Of a stretch of DNA of 64,000 nt, positions 47,480-59,504 are shown piece after piece. The notes beneath the pieces were generated by a model. It saw only the letters and a list, made by a program, of their open reading frames with translations, ran no database searches and had not been told where the DNA came from. Each line of letters begins with the position of its first letter. Position 1 is the first letter of the stretch. The translations under genes were made by a program, and so were the position numbers. The stretch comes from Tieghemiomyces parasiticus (Eukaryota; Kickxellomycota; Dimargaritomycetes; Dimargaritales; Dimargaritaceae). The stretch spans positions 1-64,000 of the forward strand of contig JANBPT010000116.1 in assembly GCA_027575765.1 (NCBI GenBank). The letters run 5' to 3'.

Positions 47480-48685
47480 TCAGGCCGACGGGTTTACATT
47501 GTCCGACAACTTGATGAGAAGCTGAGCAAAGTAGCGTTTGATGGTGGGGTCGTCAGTCGCCGAGAAGGTCGCGTTACGCAGGGGCTCGGGTAGGTGTTGG
47601 CGCAGCTCCTCGTGGGCTCGAGGGTCGTCAGCCAAGCGCAGGTAGCACCGTACAATAATCTTGAGCAGGCGCGGCGAGGATGACTCCACCAGTTGCTCAA
47701 TCATGTTGTTGAGAACCAGCTGCACAATATAGAACCGGTGAGGGTGGTCGGTCATGAAGAGCAGGCCACCCTGGTCACTAAGGATTTTGTGAAAGATGAA
47801 CGTAGCCACTACCTTGCAGAGTTCGGTGCCAATCTCCATGATCTTGAGGCAGAGCGGGAGGAACTCGGTTTGTAAAAAGAAGTGGATGACCTCTGGGTTG
47901 TCGTTTTTGACGATCGCACCGATGACGCCCAGACTGGTCAGCCGCAAATTGTCGTAGGGTTTAGACTTGGAAGTGGTGCTCAGGAACGGATACAGGAACT
48001 GCGGGAAGTTGGCGCGGATCAGGGCGTGCCGGGTCTCAGGGTGGGCTGCCACCAGCTGTAGGAGGGCCAGGGCGTTACACACGCGGTTGGAGGCCTGTAC
48101 CGACAGGGTCGACGAGTGCAGCAGCGGGTACACGGTAATAATCTCCTGGAGGATGATGGCCATCACGCCGTAGCCGTTCCAGAGGACCAGGGCCAAATCT
48201 TCAAACTGGTCACGGCGCTTGCTCAGCTCGGAGAGGGCCTGCTCGCGGCTGGTCGGGTTGTACAGCTCCATGACCAAGGCGTAGATCTCACCCTCGGGGT
48301 TGCTTGAACCACGACCGAAGCTGCTAAGACCCGCACCGCCACCTAGTCCTCCAGCACCGTGCAGATGGTTGTTGTTGTTGTTGTTATTGCCACCGCCAGG
48401 AGCCGGGGAGGTAAGGAGGTAGTGCAGATTGCTAGCCTCGAGCTGGGTGACCCCGCCGCCACCACTGCCGCCCGACAAGGACGCCGCGCTGGGACCGTTG
48501 GAAAACAGGGCACCGAGACTGCCAGGACCGGACGAAGCAGGGTTGGCCCCGCCAACCGAGTTGCTCCCGCCGTGCGAGTAGGTTGGGGCGCCGCGACCAA
48601 TGCCACTGGCGGACCCCATGGTACCCAGGCCGCTGTAGTGGCCCGCGCTGCTTAACGGGTTTTGATTGGAAGTTGGGGGCTGCAT
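47480..48685 (-). CDS. CNOT9/Caf40 (Rcd1) subunit of the CCR4-NOT complex
   Basis: Single exon, 401 residues. The first 130 residues are Gly/Ser/Asn-rich with seven consecutive Asn. The conserved armadillo-repeat domain runs from about 132 (IYALVMELYNPTSREQALSE) to the end. It includes LALVLWNGYGVMAIILQEI, HPETRHALIRANFPQFLYPF, PYDNLRLTSLGVIGAIVKND and the helix near YIVQLVLNNMIEQLVES. This is one of the most conserved subunits of CCR4-NOT. It docks on Not1 and binds RNA-binding partners that direct mRNA deadenylation in the cytoplasm. In fission yeast the gene (rcd1) was first found by its role in nitrogen-starvation-induced sexual development. Confidence 0.97.
   Translation of the reverse strand: MQPPTSNQNPLSSAGHYSGLGTMGSASGIGRGAPTYSHGGSNSVGGANPASSGPGSLGALFSNGPSAASLSGGSGGGGVTQLEASNLHYLLTSPAPGGGNNNNNNNHLHGAGGLGGGAGLSSFGRGSSNPEGEIYALVMELYNPTSREQALSELSKRRDQFEDLALVLWNGYGVMAIILQEIITVYPLLHSSTLSVQASNRVCNALALLQLVAAHPETRHALIRANFPQFLYPFLSTTSKSKPYDNLRLTSLGVIGAIVKNDNPEVIHFFLQTEFLPLCLKIMEIGTELCKVVATFIFHKILSDQGGLLFMTDHPHRFYIVQLVLNNMIEQLVESSSPRLLKIIVRCYLRLADDPRAHEELRQHLPEPLRNATFSATDDPTIKRYFAQLLIKLSDNVNPSA
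48368..48388. repeat. (GTT)6-ATT coding microsatellite
   Basis: Six GTT units plus one ATT encode the poly-Asn tract in the CNOT9 N-terminus on the minus strand. The repeat is directly visible and likely to vary in length between strains. Confidence 0.9.
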
Positions 48686-49362
48686 GAGAACGAAGTCCGT
48701 GATGAAGAAGGCGATGGGAGGAAGGGAAGTGGGATGGACTTGACCAAAGAGTTCGAGACAGAGGCTGGGCTAAGCGATAGAAGCAGCGAAATGGTCTACG
48801 AGATGGAGAAAGCGGGTGAGAACGACGGGATAGCCGAGAGCCCTTGATGTGGATGTGACGCGATGGGTTGAACCGCTACGCGACGTGGGTAGCGGAGTGA
48901 AAAACAAGGCGGTGCCCAGGAGGGGTCTATGCGACACAAATGAGCACAGATGCAAGTAGTCAAGGGTACTGGAGAATGGTGAAAGCAGAAAGGCGAATGA
49001 CGAGGTAAGGGAAGGTAAGGGTCGAGCAACATGGATGGCTCAGTCGCAATTTCGATGGACTGGCGTGAGATGAGGGGGGGGGAATGGGCAAGATGATCAG
49101 CGACGGAAGGGGGCCGGTCGGCGTTACCCATCTCCTTCAGCTCGAACGAGGTAGTCACCCGAGCCACGGTTGGAAGCGAGACCTGGTCGGAAGAACTCGC
49201 ATACACGCTCCCCGCGTCGTCTACAGACCCGGGTCCGTCAGTCAGGTGACTTTCTATATAGCCTTATTTTCTCTGGTCAGAAACCGGGCTTGCCACCGTT
49301 GAATGTCTGCACCCAACCGCATGGCGAAACGACCAAAGAGGACCGGCCGCGGACGATGAGGC
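48686..49362. promoter_or_regulatory. Divergent upstream region of CNOT9 and Ngl-like gene A
   Basis: About 680 bp between divergent starts. It is purine-rich on the plus strand on the CNOT9 side, with nine G at 49074-49082. A short upstream frame (MAKRPKRTGRGR, 49321-49359) ends just before the nuclease ATG and could be a small uORF. Confidence 0.35.
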
Positions 49363-51790
49363 ATGGCCACCCTTACCACTCGATTGCCTCACTTTCGCCC
49401 GTCTGACGAACTGGCCAGCAGCCCAACGTCCGTTATGTGCCAACAGCCCGACGAATCGACCGGCCTAGGCCCGTCCCTAGTTCAGTCCAGGTCGGCTGCC
49501 CTACGTCCGGTTCCGCGGCCCCGCCTGGTACTGCCGGACCCGCCCTCTACACCCACTGGGCCGGCTGAGGGCTTCGATTTCACGTTAATGACCTCAAATG
49601 TAAGTCCCCCAGGTCCCTGTTTGGCCTGAGCAGCGAGGTTATCCGGGCTAGCGGATGGCCCCCTACTTTATCACTGGCCCCTTTAATCCTTCAAGCCCTC
49701 CTCGGTCGAATATGCCCCGTCCTTCCGGCCCACTTCATGGTCGCCATATATGTCCCTGGCGGTGTCTACCGGTTGTTGTTTTTTTAACCCCCATCTCAGT
49801 TCCTGTCTTTTAATCGCCCGTTCCCAGGTCCTGGCACCGAGCCTCGCTTCCGCCGAATGGTTCCCGCTGAGTCCACCGGAATACCTCGACGCCACCTACC
49901 GTTTTGAAGGGCACATGGAGGAGGTGGCGACCTATCGCCCGTCCGTGTTGTGTCTACAGGAGATGGGCGGCCATCCGGGTCCTTGGCTAAAAGAATTAAA
50001 ACGCCTGGGCTATACCGCCCGCACGGCCCGGGTCCCACGCAAGAGGCACGGGGTCTGTATCGCCTACAACCACCAGGAGTGGACGGAACGACGGTTCGAC
50101 CGTATTCTCCTGGCCGATCACATCACCGTCCCCAGCCTCGATCGCTGGTGCGCCGAGCGCGACCAGGACTCGGGAGGTGGCTCAACAACACCGATGGCGA
50201 CAAAAACGGCCGACCGTTGGTCAATCGGGCATGAAAACATTGCTGCCGTGGCCGTGCTGGATCGCCGTCACGGCCTGGCAGAACGGTCAAAGTTATCGGC
50301 GCTCTCGCAGCTTGTCTCTCAATTCTCGGACATGACTGTGGACGGCCTCGACCTCCCCGACGATTGCGCATCGCCCAAGGAAAGCGCGACGAGCGGCAGT
50401 AAGTGGCATCAAGGGTGTCTGGGTTCATCCCGGTGACCGGCTCGTTCGATGGCTCACTCCGTGTTAGTTGATTACTTACGGCTTGACCCGCCCGCTCTAT
50501 CTTCCCCTCTTGCACTTCTGCTCTTCTCATTACTCAGTCGATGGCATCGTCGTATGCACTTGTCACCTCTATTGGGACCCCGTGGCCAGCTTCGACCGCC
50601 TGGTGCAGGTCGTACGTATTTTAGAGAAGGTCCGAAAAATCAACCAGCGTCTCATGTACCCAGTATTCCTGGCAGGCGGTAAGTTCCGAGGCGACCTCCT
50701 TAGCAGGGCACGCCCCGGCGTGCAGCTTGTACAAATGAGCGGGGAAGCTGAAATGAGCGCGTGCTAGGGATTTTAACGGCCGGCGGAGCTCGCAGCCGCC
50801 AGGACGGTGGTGGTCCAAATTCTGAGTCTCTGGTAATCCGGTATCGTTTACTGGCACGGTTAGCGGCTGGCCTGTCGACCCCTCCCCGTGGCCCCAGTAT
50901 ATGACCGGTGGCATCGTCGATAGTTCGACTCTACGGTCTAATTAAATGGCATGCCCATCGATGATATCGTCACTAATCTGTCGATTTCATCTCACACCCG
51001 CCTTTCTCCTGCCTTTCCTCCCTGCCAGATTTCAATACGAAGCCCAGTGACCCGCTCTATAAAATCCTGACCAGCCAAAAGTTACACGCGGCGGACTTTG
51101 ATCGATTGACCGAGTCGGTGGCAGCCTTGGCCTACAACCAGTCCGCCTCCCGAGGTAAGCGCTTAAATTACGACTCGGCTGGCCAGTGTACGGCGGGCCA
51201 CTTGCGTGATACCCTCTGGCCTCGATGCTGAGTGTACAACAATTTACCCCCCCTTCTCCCACATTGATTGTTTCTCCATCCATTATACTATAGGAAGACC
51301 ACGGTTCGATCCCGCCACCTTGTGTCTACACATCCCCCGAGCTCGGCAAGTAGACTACGTTGGGGTCTGGGTTGACAGACTCCAGGCATTCGGTACGTAC
51401 CAAAGCGCCTATCGTCTCCCTGCAGGTGCTTACGAGGCGGACACCACACGACTACACTGGGAGAGCGACCCAGTCACCTGGTGTGAACCCCCGTTCACCA
51501 CCTATTGCGACTTTGTCGGAACCCTAGATTACGTGTTTTACATGGATCATCAGGATACCACCGGTGCGGATGAAGCAGACTGTGACCCCAACAGGACTCA
51601 CGAGGTTATCTGTAGGCCACTGTTCGTCCTGCGTCCGCCCCTGGCCAGTGAAGTCGCCCCGGGGATTCCCAATGAACAGTTTCCGAGCGACCACATTTCC
51701 CTTCTGACGGGCTTCCGGGTGCAGGCCCTACGACCGGCCTTCGCCGCAGGGAGGTCTTCGTCAAGCAACCCTAGCCTTGGGCGGCATTGA
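49363..51790 (+). CDS. CCR4/Ngl-type exonuclease (EEP family), paralogue A
   Basis: Five exons, 49363-49599, 49828-50398, 50538-50678, 51029-51154 and 51294-51790, give 523 residues with consistent phases. The fold is the endonuclease/exonuclease/phosphatase type seen in CCR4, Ngl1-3, Angel and Nocturnin. Catalytic positions are present: Asn79 in TSNVLA, Glu124 in SVLCLQE, the CHLYWDP histidine, Asp317 and Asn319 in AGDFNTKPSDPLY, and Asp491-His492 in PSDHISLL. There is no leucine-rich repeat, so it resembles Ngl rather than Ccr4. Ngl proteins trim RNA 3' ends (Ngl2: 5.8S rRNA; others: mRNA poly(A)). A Ser/Pro-rich N-terminal extension of 70 residues and a linker around 190-260 are less conserved. 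Paralogue B lies 1.8 kb downstream in the same direction. Confidence 0.9.
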
Positions 51791-51795
51791 ATAAA
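51790..51795 (+). terminator. Poly(A) signal of Ngl-like gene A
   Basis: AATAAA overlaps the last base of the TGA stop codon of paralogue A. It is a close but plausible cleavage signal; downstream signals could also serve. Confidence 0.35.
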
Positions 51796-52549
51796 GATCG
51801 TATTTGTAAGGCATCCTATAATTCGCCGGGGGAGGAGTACCGGCCTTCGTATGCAAATGTAGTTAGGATGCAATGGCGGACCACTTTAGCTGCAGACCCC
51901 TTTCCCCGTATGCAGTGATGAAAGGGCCATGACCGGCTATAATAACCAAGCAGGGACCTCGTAGCATCATACGCGTATTCGGCCGTTAGGGACGCTAAAC
52001 TCGCCCGGGATAGTGCCCAAAGATCCGATTACCATAGGCAACCTCAACCAGCTTCCCCCCCCAATTCCGTGCCATCAATGCTCGCATCTAGTGGCAAAGC
52101 AAGTGCTACACTAGTGTCCAGCTAGTGCGACCCGCCAGTGGGCGTAATCAGCGGCCAGTCGATCTTTCACCTTCAAGCCCGTTGCCTCCGCCACCACCGC
52201 CTTTGTTACTCGTCATTCGAACTCCAGTCACGCCGACGTTCCACCTGACATCGGGACGAGCAAACCTACCTAAGGGGGAGGGGGGCACGCCTCCAAGGAT
52301 TGGTCGATCCTTCCCACTCGCCACTGAGGACATGGCTCTTGGCCACAGCCTGCTGCTCGATTCTGCACAATACTCATCTCTCCCTCCTCTCCTGAACTTT
52401 TAGCCTCGAGCAAAACCGACCCGGTTTTAAACCTGTATCATTACGCACAAGCCGGTATTCTGTTCCTCTCCCTTACGCTGCACAAGCTGTCCCTCCCCAC
52501 TAGTTGCGTCGAGCCCCGCAACGCTCCCGAGTGCGTCTTCATAGCCGCT
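51796..52549. other. Intergenic between Ngl-like A and DUF202 gene
   Basis: About 750 bp with a C/T-rich plus strand from 52150 onward, consistent with the promoter and leader of the DUF202 gene. The DUF202 frame stays open for some distance upstream of its ATG, so an extra 5' exon cannot be excluded. Confidence 0.4.
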
Positions 52550-53155
52550 ATGGTTAAGCTCATTCCCAACTTTGCCCTCGAGCTCCCGAACCAGGGAAGC
52601 GTGGCCCGAGATCATTTAGGTACGTTCTAATCTATGGCTTCACGAAGTGTCCCCTATTGGGTATACACGGTGGCCACCGGCTCCCGGTCCCCACAGGGAG
52701 GTACGGCAAGACCGACTCGCTCTCCCTACTCACAACGTGTGGATTGCTTGCGCCTTTACAATTTTCAACCGTTGACATTCGGTCCGTCTTGGCTACCATC
52801 AGCTAATGAGCGCACATTCCTGGCGTGGTTCCGGACGAGCACGGCCCTCCTCACGGTGGGCGTCGCCGTAACCCAGCTCTTCCAAATCCGCACCATAATT
52901 GAGAAAGACTCTGACCATGAGAGTCACCAGGCCGCCCAGGAGGCAGCCATAGGCAAGGGCATGGGGCTGGCCTTCGGTGTGCTGTCTGTGATCGTGTTGG
53001 GCATTGGCACCATGCGCTACTTCAAGACCCAGCGCCTCATGACCGCCGGCGTGTTTGCTGCGTCGCGAGGTACCGCGCTGTTCTGCTCTCTGACGGGCCT
53101 GGGCCTCTTCATTTGTCTATTTGCCATTATTTATAGTAAATCCTCTGGGTCATAA
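52550..53155 (+). CDS. DUF202 (YidH-family) membrane protein
   Basis: Two exons, 52550-52619 and 52803-53155 (donor GTACGT, 183-nt intron), encode 140 residues. The junction restores the family signature ARDHLANERTFLAWFRT, split between exons inside the leucine-alanine pair. Three membrane spans are visible: the one starting TALLTVGVAVTQLF, then GMGLAFGVLSVIVLGIGTM, and LFCSLTGLGLFICLFAII at the C-terminus. DUF202 is a widespread three-helix family of bacterial and fungal membranes with no settled biochemical role. It is related to the membrane part of the vacuolar transporter chaperone Vtc1, but the ARDHLANERT form is the YidH-like subgroup. The gene lies between two nuclease paralogues with no obvious functional link. 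Confidence 0.9.
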
Positions 53156-53633
53156 GTCGCTATGGCCTCCCTAGTTAGTCGCAGGCCTCTGTGGATTGAT
53201 CCATTTCAATCACTTTCTGTACGCAGCATCCACACACCCAGCAGGACCATTAGCTAAGCGTCTGTACGGATATGCATCCCTAAGGGGGCCCGGCTCAAAG
53301 AATTAACAGTGAATACAGGGCCGGCGGGCCAGCAGTGAGCCGGAAAGGACGCAGCGAGATGACGTCGGTTCACGGTCGTCTTGGGCGGTCACTGAAGATG
53401 CTGGGGAGGCGACAGTGCTGGAGTTGACCTAGTTTACCACGCCGTTTCCCTGGCCTTCCACAGCTCATCGGATCGCTACGCACATGTGGACAACCCTCCA
53501 GTCCACCGCCCATCGACCCTCGTGGCCTCGTTTCCACCAATTACTCGACTCGCGTTCGTTGGGCTGTGCACATTAGCCCTGGTCTCGGGCCAACTCATCC
53601 CTACAGTAATCCGGCACGCCGACCCGTTCCGCT
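53156..53633. other. Intergenic before Ngl-like gene B
   Basis: About 480 bp with the DUF202 3' flank and the upstream region of paralogue B. No separate gene is seen; the ATG at 53486 is in another frame from the nuclease. Confidence 0.4.
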
Positions 53634-55116
53634 ATGGCTTCCAAAGTCCCGATCCCGCTGGCCGCGATGAACCGCCGTCTGCTGGCACTATCGCCGGAGA
53701 CCCGCCCATCTGCGTTCACGATCATGACCTGGAACGTAAGTTGCCGGGGACAGGGAATGGACCGGCTATCGTCGAGGCTACCCCTCCATAACACGCCGAG
53801 CCTAACCTATCCACATACGCATACCCTCCCGTTTGACTGCCACTTCTTCCGACCGCTAGACCCTGGCGCAGGTCCTGGTTAAGCGTGAGCTCTTCCCGTA
53901 CTGCACCAAAGGGGAACTCAAGTTTAAGACTCGACTGCATCGCCTATTTGATGAAGTGCGGCACTACCGTCCCAGTATCCTGTGCCTCCAGGAAGTTGAC
54001 CGTGAGAACTGGTCGACCCGATGGGGCCCGTTCCTCACCGAGCTGAACTACCAATGGCGCTACTATGGTGCACGCGATAAGCGCCACGGCTGCTGTGTCG
54101 CATGGCGGGCCACTGACTGGCACTGTCTTGATTACCGCCGGGTGGACCTGGACCGCACCCAGGTTGTGGCCAATTACGAGCCCGCTGAAGCCAATGTGGC
54201 TCAGGTGGTGGCACTGGTCCGGCGGACCGACCTATCGACCCCTTTGGTTACCACCACCACCCCGGGTGCCGAGCCCGAGGATCCCGACCACCCTAACGCC
54301 TTTACGTCGGACGTGGCCTGGCGACCCGACCGTTCCGTGCCGGTCGGGGCACGCGCCCTGGTGGTCAGTAATTGCCACCTCTATTGGCACCCACAGGGTG
54401 TGTTTACGCGACTGGTGCAGGGCCTAGCGGTCCGGCAAGCCGTTGCCGAAGTGAATGCCGCTCTGGGCGATCGGCTACCGGTCGTTATGGCCGGCGATTT
54501 TAACACCCTTCCGGACGATCCGTTATACGCGGTCCTCCACGGCCACCCACTGACCCCTGAAATCACGGCCACCTTGCTCACGTCTATCGCCCAGGATCCT
54601 CGTCTGCGAACCTTGCAGTTTGACCCCGAGCGACAGCGCTACCTGTGCTTCCCAACCACGCCGGGTCCGGACGGGCAACCAGAATTGCCCGCAGCACCAC
54701 TGCTCCCCGTGGACCGGCAGCGGGACCTGGTGGCCGCTCTATGGGCCACCACTGCCTGCACCCCACCGGTGACCAGTGCCTACCGCCATTACCGGCGTCT
54801 TGATCCGGCCCACTACGTCCCACTCGACCCGGCGGAACGTGGCGAGGCCGTCGACATACAGTACTTTTACAACGAAGGCACATGGTCCGGAGAGCCCCGG
54901 TTCTCCGTCTACACCGAGTTCTGCGGCCTGTTAGACTATCTCTTCGTAGGTAGTCCCGCGCCGGTTCGAGACCAGGGCTCGGGCCTACGCGTGCAGGCTC
55001 TGCTGTCGCTGCCCCCAGAAAGCAGGTTGTTACCTGCCATACCCAACCTTATCTTCGGCAGCGACCATCTGTCCCTGATGGCCGTCCTGGATTTTGACTC
55101 TAACCTAGCGCCTTAG
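53634..55116 (+). CDS. CCR4/Ngl-type exonuclease (EEP family), paralogue B
   Basis: Two exons, 53634-53735 and 53872-55116 (136-nt intron, donor GTAAGT), encode 448 residues. The first exon ends TIMTWN and the second begins VLVKRELFPY, reconstituting the EEP start motif with Asn34. Other catalytic residues are Glu75 (SILCLQEVD), His203 (SNCHLYWHP), Asp243 and Asn245 (MAGDFNTLPDDPLY) and Asp432-His433 (GSDHLSLMAV). FPYCTKGELKFKTRLHRLFDE after the first motif is typical of Ngl2/Ngl3-like proteins. The role is 3' trimming of RNA. Unlike paralogue A it lacks three downstream introns and the long N-terminal extension. The proteins are diverged outside the motifs, so the duplication is not recent. 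Confidence 0.92.
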
Positions 55117-58100
55117 ACGCTCTCTATGCTATATCCGAATAAGAGCTTCACATTCGATGCCTCGTACATTATTAATTGTTATTATTTTTAGAAAACGGAC
55201 AAGGGGTCGAACATCGAAGGAATGAGCCCAGATCATTAGAGGGTGACGGCTCTACACGGGCCTCAGCAGCTGCGAAAAGACAACTAATGAATACGCACCA
55301 CGCCGGCCCGATTTCCCCAGCCCAAGATGGTTCAGCTGCTAGGTGTGGCATAACGCGGGGCATGATCAGTTCACAAGCCCCTCCTGTGAAAATAAATTCC
55401 ACTCGCGAATCGTGACGGCGGCCGCCCTTCGAACCACTGCACTAGCCGGTCACTCGTGTGTGAATTCACTCACCTCCTATTCAATTACTTCCCCTAGCTT
55501 GGACAACAGTGTTCCAGCGAGCTCGAAGCGCACAGTAAACGAGAACGGTAAGCACGTGTTCGACCAGCCAGATGATTGAGTAAACACAGGCAGCGGGGCT
55601 ATGATAAGTGGTTTCGACCCGGTCCACCCTATTTCGACATGCCCATTTGGGACACAGGTAGACGTGGGAAGGTGGATAGGAGAAGCAGGCGTAAAAGCTG
55701 TTGACGTTGACGGACGGTGGAGAGAGGGGGTGGGAAGCAAGTGGTCGAATGGCCCGCGCTTATATTGCCGCCATACTCAGTGCCCGCGCCCCTGGTATGG
55801 CGAAGGCCGTTCAATCCCATCACTCCCGAGCAGTGCACCCCCAAATAGCCAATATAACCCCGTTTGGATCTGGTCCAATCGGGCTTTGCTTCGTTTAGGC
55901 GATTCTCGTGTCAACGACTTTTGCCTTATCCAGCCGTAACGGTGGCGCCGCCGCCGGTTCGCTCGATTCCAGGCGTTCCATGGCGATGCCTGTTCAGTCA
56001 CTCGAGTAGAGCGCAGACCACGAGTTCCGAAGAAGCAAGGGGCCGTGGGCGAACTGGGTAAGTGTTTGACGCCGGCCTTGTTAGGCCAGTTAGGGACAAT
56101 GACGTCGGTGAGGAGCCGTGCAGCGCTGTTGTTAGCAAGGGTAATTAACGGTCGATCAACACTTCATACCCTATGCAAACACGGCTCCGATGTTCCATGC
56201 TGTGGCCTGCTCACTCGACCCCGCACGACTGTACTGGTCCCACCGTCCCGATACACCCACCCATTATAACCCGATTTGATCTCTAAATCGTGTGATTATT
56301 GGCGTTTGCCATCGACAATTGATCATCTCCAGGGGGGGGGGCGCACCAGATTGGGCACTATGGCTGATTTAGTGAATCAAAGGAATTAAACCTACCTGCC
56401 ACGGGTGCCCAGGTTCATGGATGCCAGGTCGTATCAAACGGACGCTAGAACCACGGCGGTTAGAGGCCACAATTTACTGCGTAGCGGCGAATTCCCGATT
56501 TGAACGACATATTGAACTTGCAAAGGCTTTTATCCAAGCAATTTGGGTACTGGCGCCACAGACGGCTGGGACGCATTAAACTAAATAGAAAGGACAGCAA
56601 TTAAATAGGAGGCATCCAATAAAAACGATCTACAAGTCGATGCGGGGTAAGCTGAAAGGACAGCCGTTGCTGACTGCACGCCAGCACTCTCCTGAGGGGG
56701 GTAATTATTAACGTGAGGAAGGTCTGGGGTAGTCCCTTCTCGCCGCCTGCGGACGTTGAGGCGCAGAGGATGACACTGCAGGCCGAATAATTTGATGGTT
56801 GCAGATTAAGGTCCCGTTTGCCACGCTGGGGAACGGTAGAGAGCGACAGGGGAATAAAATATAAGAGGAAAAAATGCCATTTTGACGATGCACGGTGGTG
56901 AGAGAGCGTACAGGTGTGTGTGGCACCAACCAGGTCCCACATTGAACATGAGGTGTCAGGGGGATTGCATTGCGTTGTATCGAGCCGGGCGAGCGCAAGA
57001 GAATTGCAATGCCTTGTAGGCTAGAGAGAACGTGATTTAGATGATCGCCGCGATGGATGGCCGAGTACCGCACCGAGTTCGATACGCATGTCGGACCTGG
57101 AGGCCTTGTATTGCCCTTACATGGTCGCAGGATCCTAATCGCTTACCCGGGACGGTCACTGCTCCGGCAGCCATGTGGAGCTACATCCTGGGTCCTATGC
57201 CCAGGATGGCTCGAATGATATGTAACGTCCCCCGTTATTTACGAACGGCGAGGGAGGTCGCCCCTGGTTGCGCTGGTCGCTTGGACCCCCCCCCCTCAGC
57301 CTTCGCACGTTCCGACCAACGTTGGCGCGTTCCAGTCCCGGATGGGTTGAATGATGGAGGAAAGGACAAGGGCCTCCTCAATTACGGACGAGGGGCACCC
57401 CTCGATACTAGGGTGGGCAACCGTCGCCCGCACACCGGTTGTTGTCAATTAGTACCTAGAATCTGGTCAGATTCACTGCTTCAGTGGGTAGGGGCGCTAT
57501 CTTCCCCTTCCCACCCTAATTGGGGACGGCTCGTCGCGCAGTGCCTTTTACTCTGTCCTTTCTCTTCGTGTGGCCCACCGCAATGACCCGGCCATCCATA
57601 CTCGTTCAATCGCAGCATCCACCACCGGCAACAAACCGGCTGAGACGTGGTGACACTGGCTCCATTCCAGTTAGACATGGGCATAGTTCTAGGGAGGGCG
57701 GCCAGGAGACGGAGAGGGAGGAGGCTGGACACTGATTGCGACGCGGACCAGGAGAGTGAGTCCTTCTCGCGAGGGTTTGGATCTAGAGCCCGTTCGCCCG
57801 GCCATAGTCATCAAAGCCAATCAGTAGCCGGGCCCAGGTGAACGCGGGCGGGCACTGGGTCCCCAGGCGGAACCTCGGAGTCGGGCGCTGCCCAGGTTAT
57901 TTCAGCATTCCTTCACCGGCCCCTCGAGACATCGCTCGCACCGATGCGCCGCCGTACCCCTCTGGGCGGCCTTAGCATTTCGGATCCCATTGAAATTCCT
58001 GCGTGCCGCCCGCCAAAGGGTTATCCGGAGACGCAGAATATTTACCGCCAGGCGCAAGGACCACGGCACCGCAACCTCCATCGGCGTCCTGCGCAATATC

Positions 58101-59488
58101 GCACGGCGACGGTCGACCCCACAGTGCTGCACCAGTCAGGCTAGGAGGCTCGACTATCCGTCGCGCCAGGAGGCCACGCTAGCTCTGTCTTTTCGGTTCC
58201 TTCCTGTGGCGGGTCCCTCCACTGCGTGGCAGAAGAGCCCCGGTTTACGGGGACTGGCACCCGTGATGAAGTGGCCGGGTCGATCAAATTCCGAGACAAA
58301 CGGGAGGGCACAGGCCGGCGGCGACAGCAGGAGCTAACGTACATGTGTTTCCAGCGGTGGAGCCATGGTAACGGGGCCAGCTATCGGTGGCCGCCAAGGT
58401 AGGCACCCAGCCGCGGCTCGGGCGATACTGGCTGCCCAGTAAGGCAAGCAAAGGAAGGGTCGATGGCACCTGACGCAGGACGGCCAGTGTTGAACGGGGT
58501 CGCCAGTGTCGCCTGGTGAGCTGGCAGGGGTAGGGAGTGAACCGAACGAGGGGGGGGGGGGTGAAAGGACAGAAGCAAACGGTAGGGGTGGCGGTCGACG
58601 AACGGTCCGCCGCCCCCTCCCCATTCCCCGAGTGGCGGCCGGGAGGCAGTCCACGCACCGCTTCCCCGTCGTCTAACTCGTGGGGCCTCGCCACACCGGT
58701 GCGGCGTGGACTCATTGAGGAAGGCTGCCTGCACGCGATCCCCCGCCTCCCCGACCTCCTGCCGGGACCGACCCGCGGCCACTGCCACGCTCCACCTGGT
58801 CGCTGCACCCCCGTCCCACCTGCCTGGGGTTCCAATTAACGCCATGGGAACCGCGAAGGCCCTCACAGGGCCCTTACATGATCCTCTGGATAGGCTCGCG
58901 GGCCGGCGTCACCGTCCCGCCGGGGTCCCGGGTTAAGCTCCGCCCAGCGTGACCCAAAGACCAGCGTTGGAAGGTTAGAGCCCCCTAGCGGACAAGCCAG
59001 GCCTGGGCCCGGTATAGGCTGGACATGAACGTCTGGCCGGCATCCTCCAGGCCTCTTCTCCGCGTTCCTGCATCTGTTTGTTCCTCTTGGCTGGTTTAGT
59101 CGCTGGGCCGTCTCCGTTCCGAACCGCCGTCGCCCGTTTTCCAACCGACCCCGGGGCACCCCGCCCGGTCCATCCTGCGCCGTGCCTCTTGTCTCTGCTT
59201 TCCGCTGCTCTCCATCCCAGGCCCCGCTCGCCGAGTCCTGTCAGGAGACAGGTCGAGTCCCGGTAGCAGCACCCCCACACACTGACCCGCTGCACACACG
59301 TAGCGGATGCCCTCCACCTTCCCCCCTCCACCAACGTGCTCGCCAACACGTCCTCCTTCTTTTGCGTCCCCCACCTCCAACACGGACACATAGCCGCCGC
59401 CCCTTTCCTCAGCAGTGGTGGAGAACTACCCAAACCCTCGGCGTGCGGGCCCTTACTATTCATTCTCTGCGCCAGTCTCCCTCCCTCC

Positions 59489-59504
59489 CTCTCTCTCTCT
59501 CTCT
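59489..59504. repeat. (CT)n repeat
   Basis: Perfect CT dinucleotide run in the pyrimidine-rich upstream region of the Xbp1-like gene. Confidence 0.85.
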
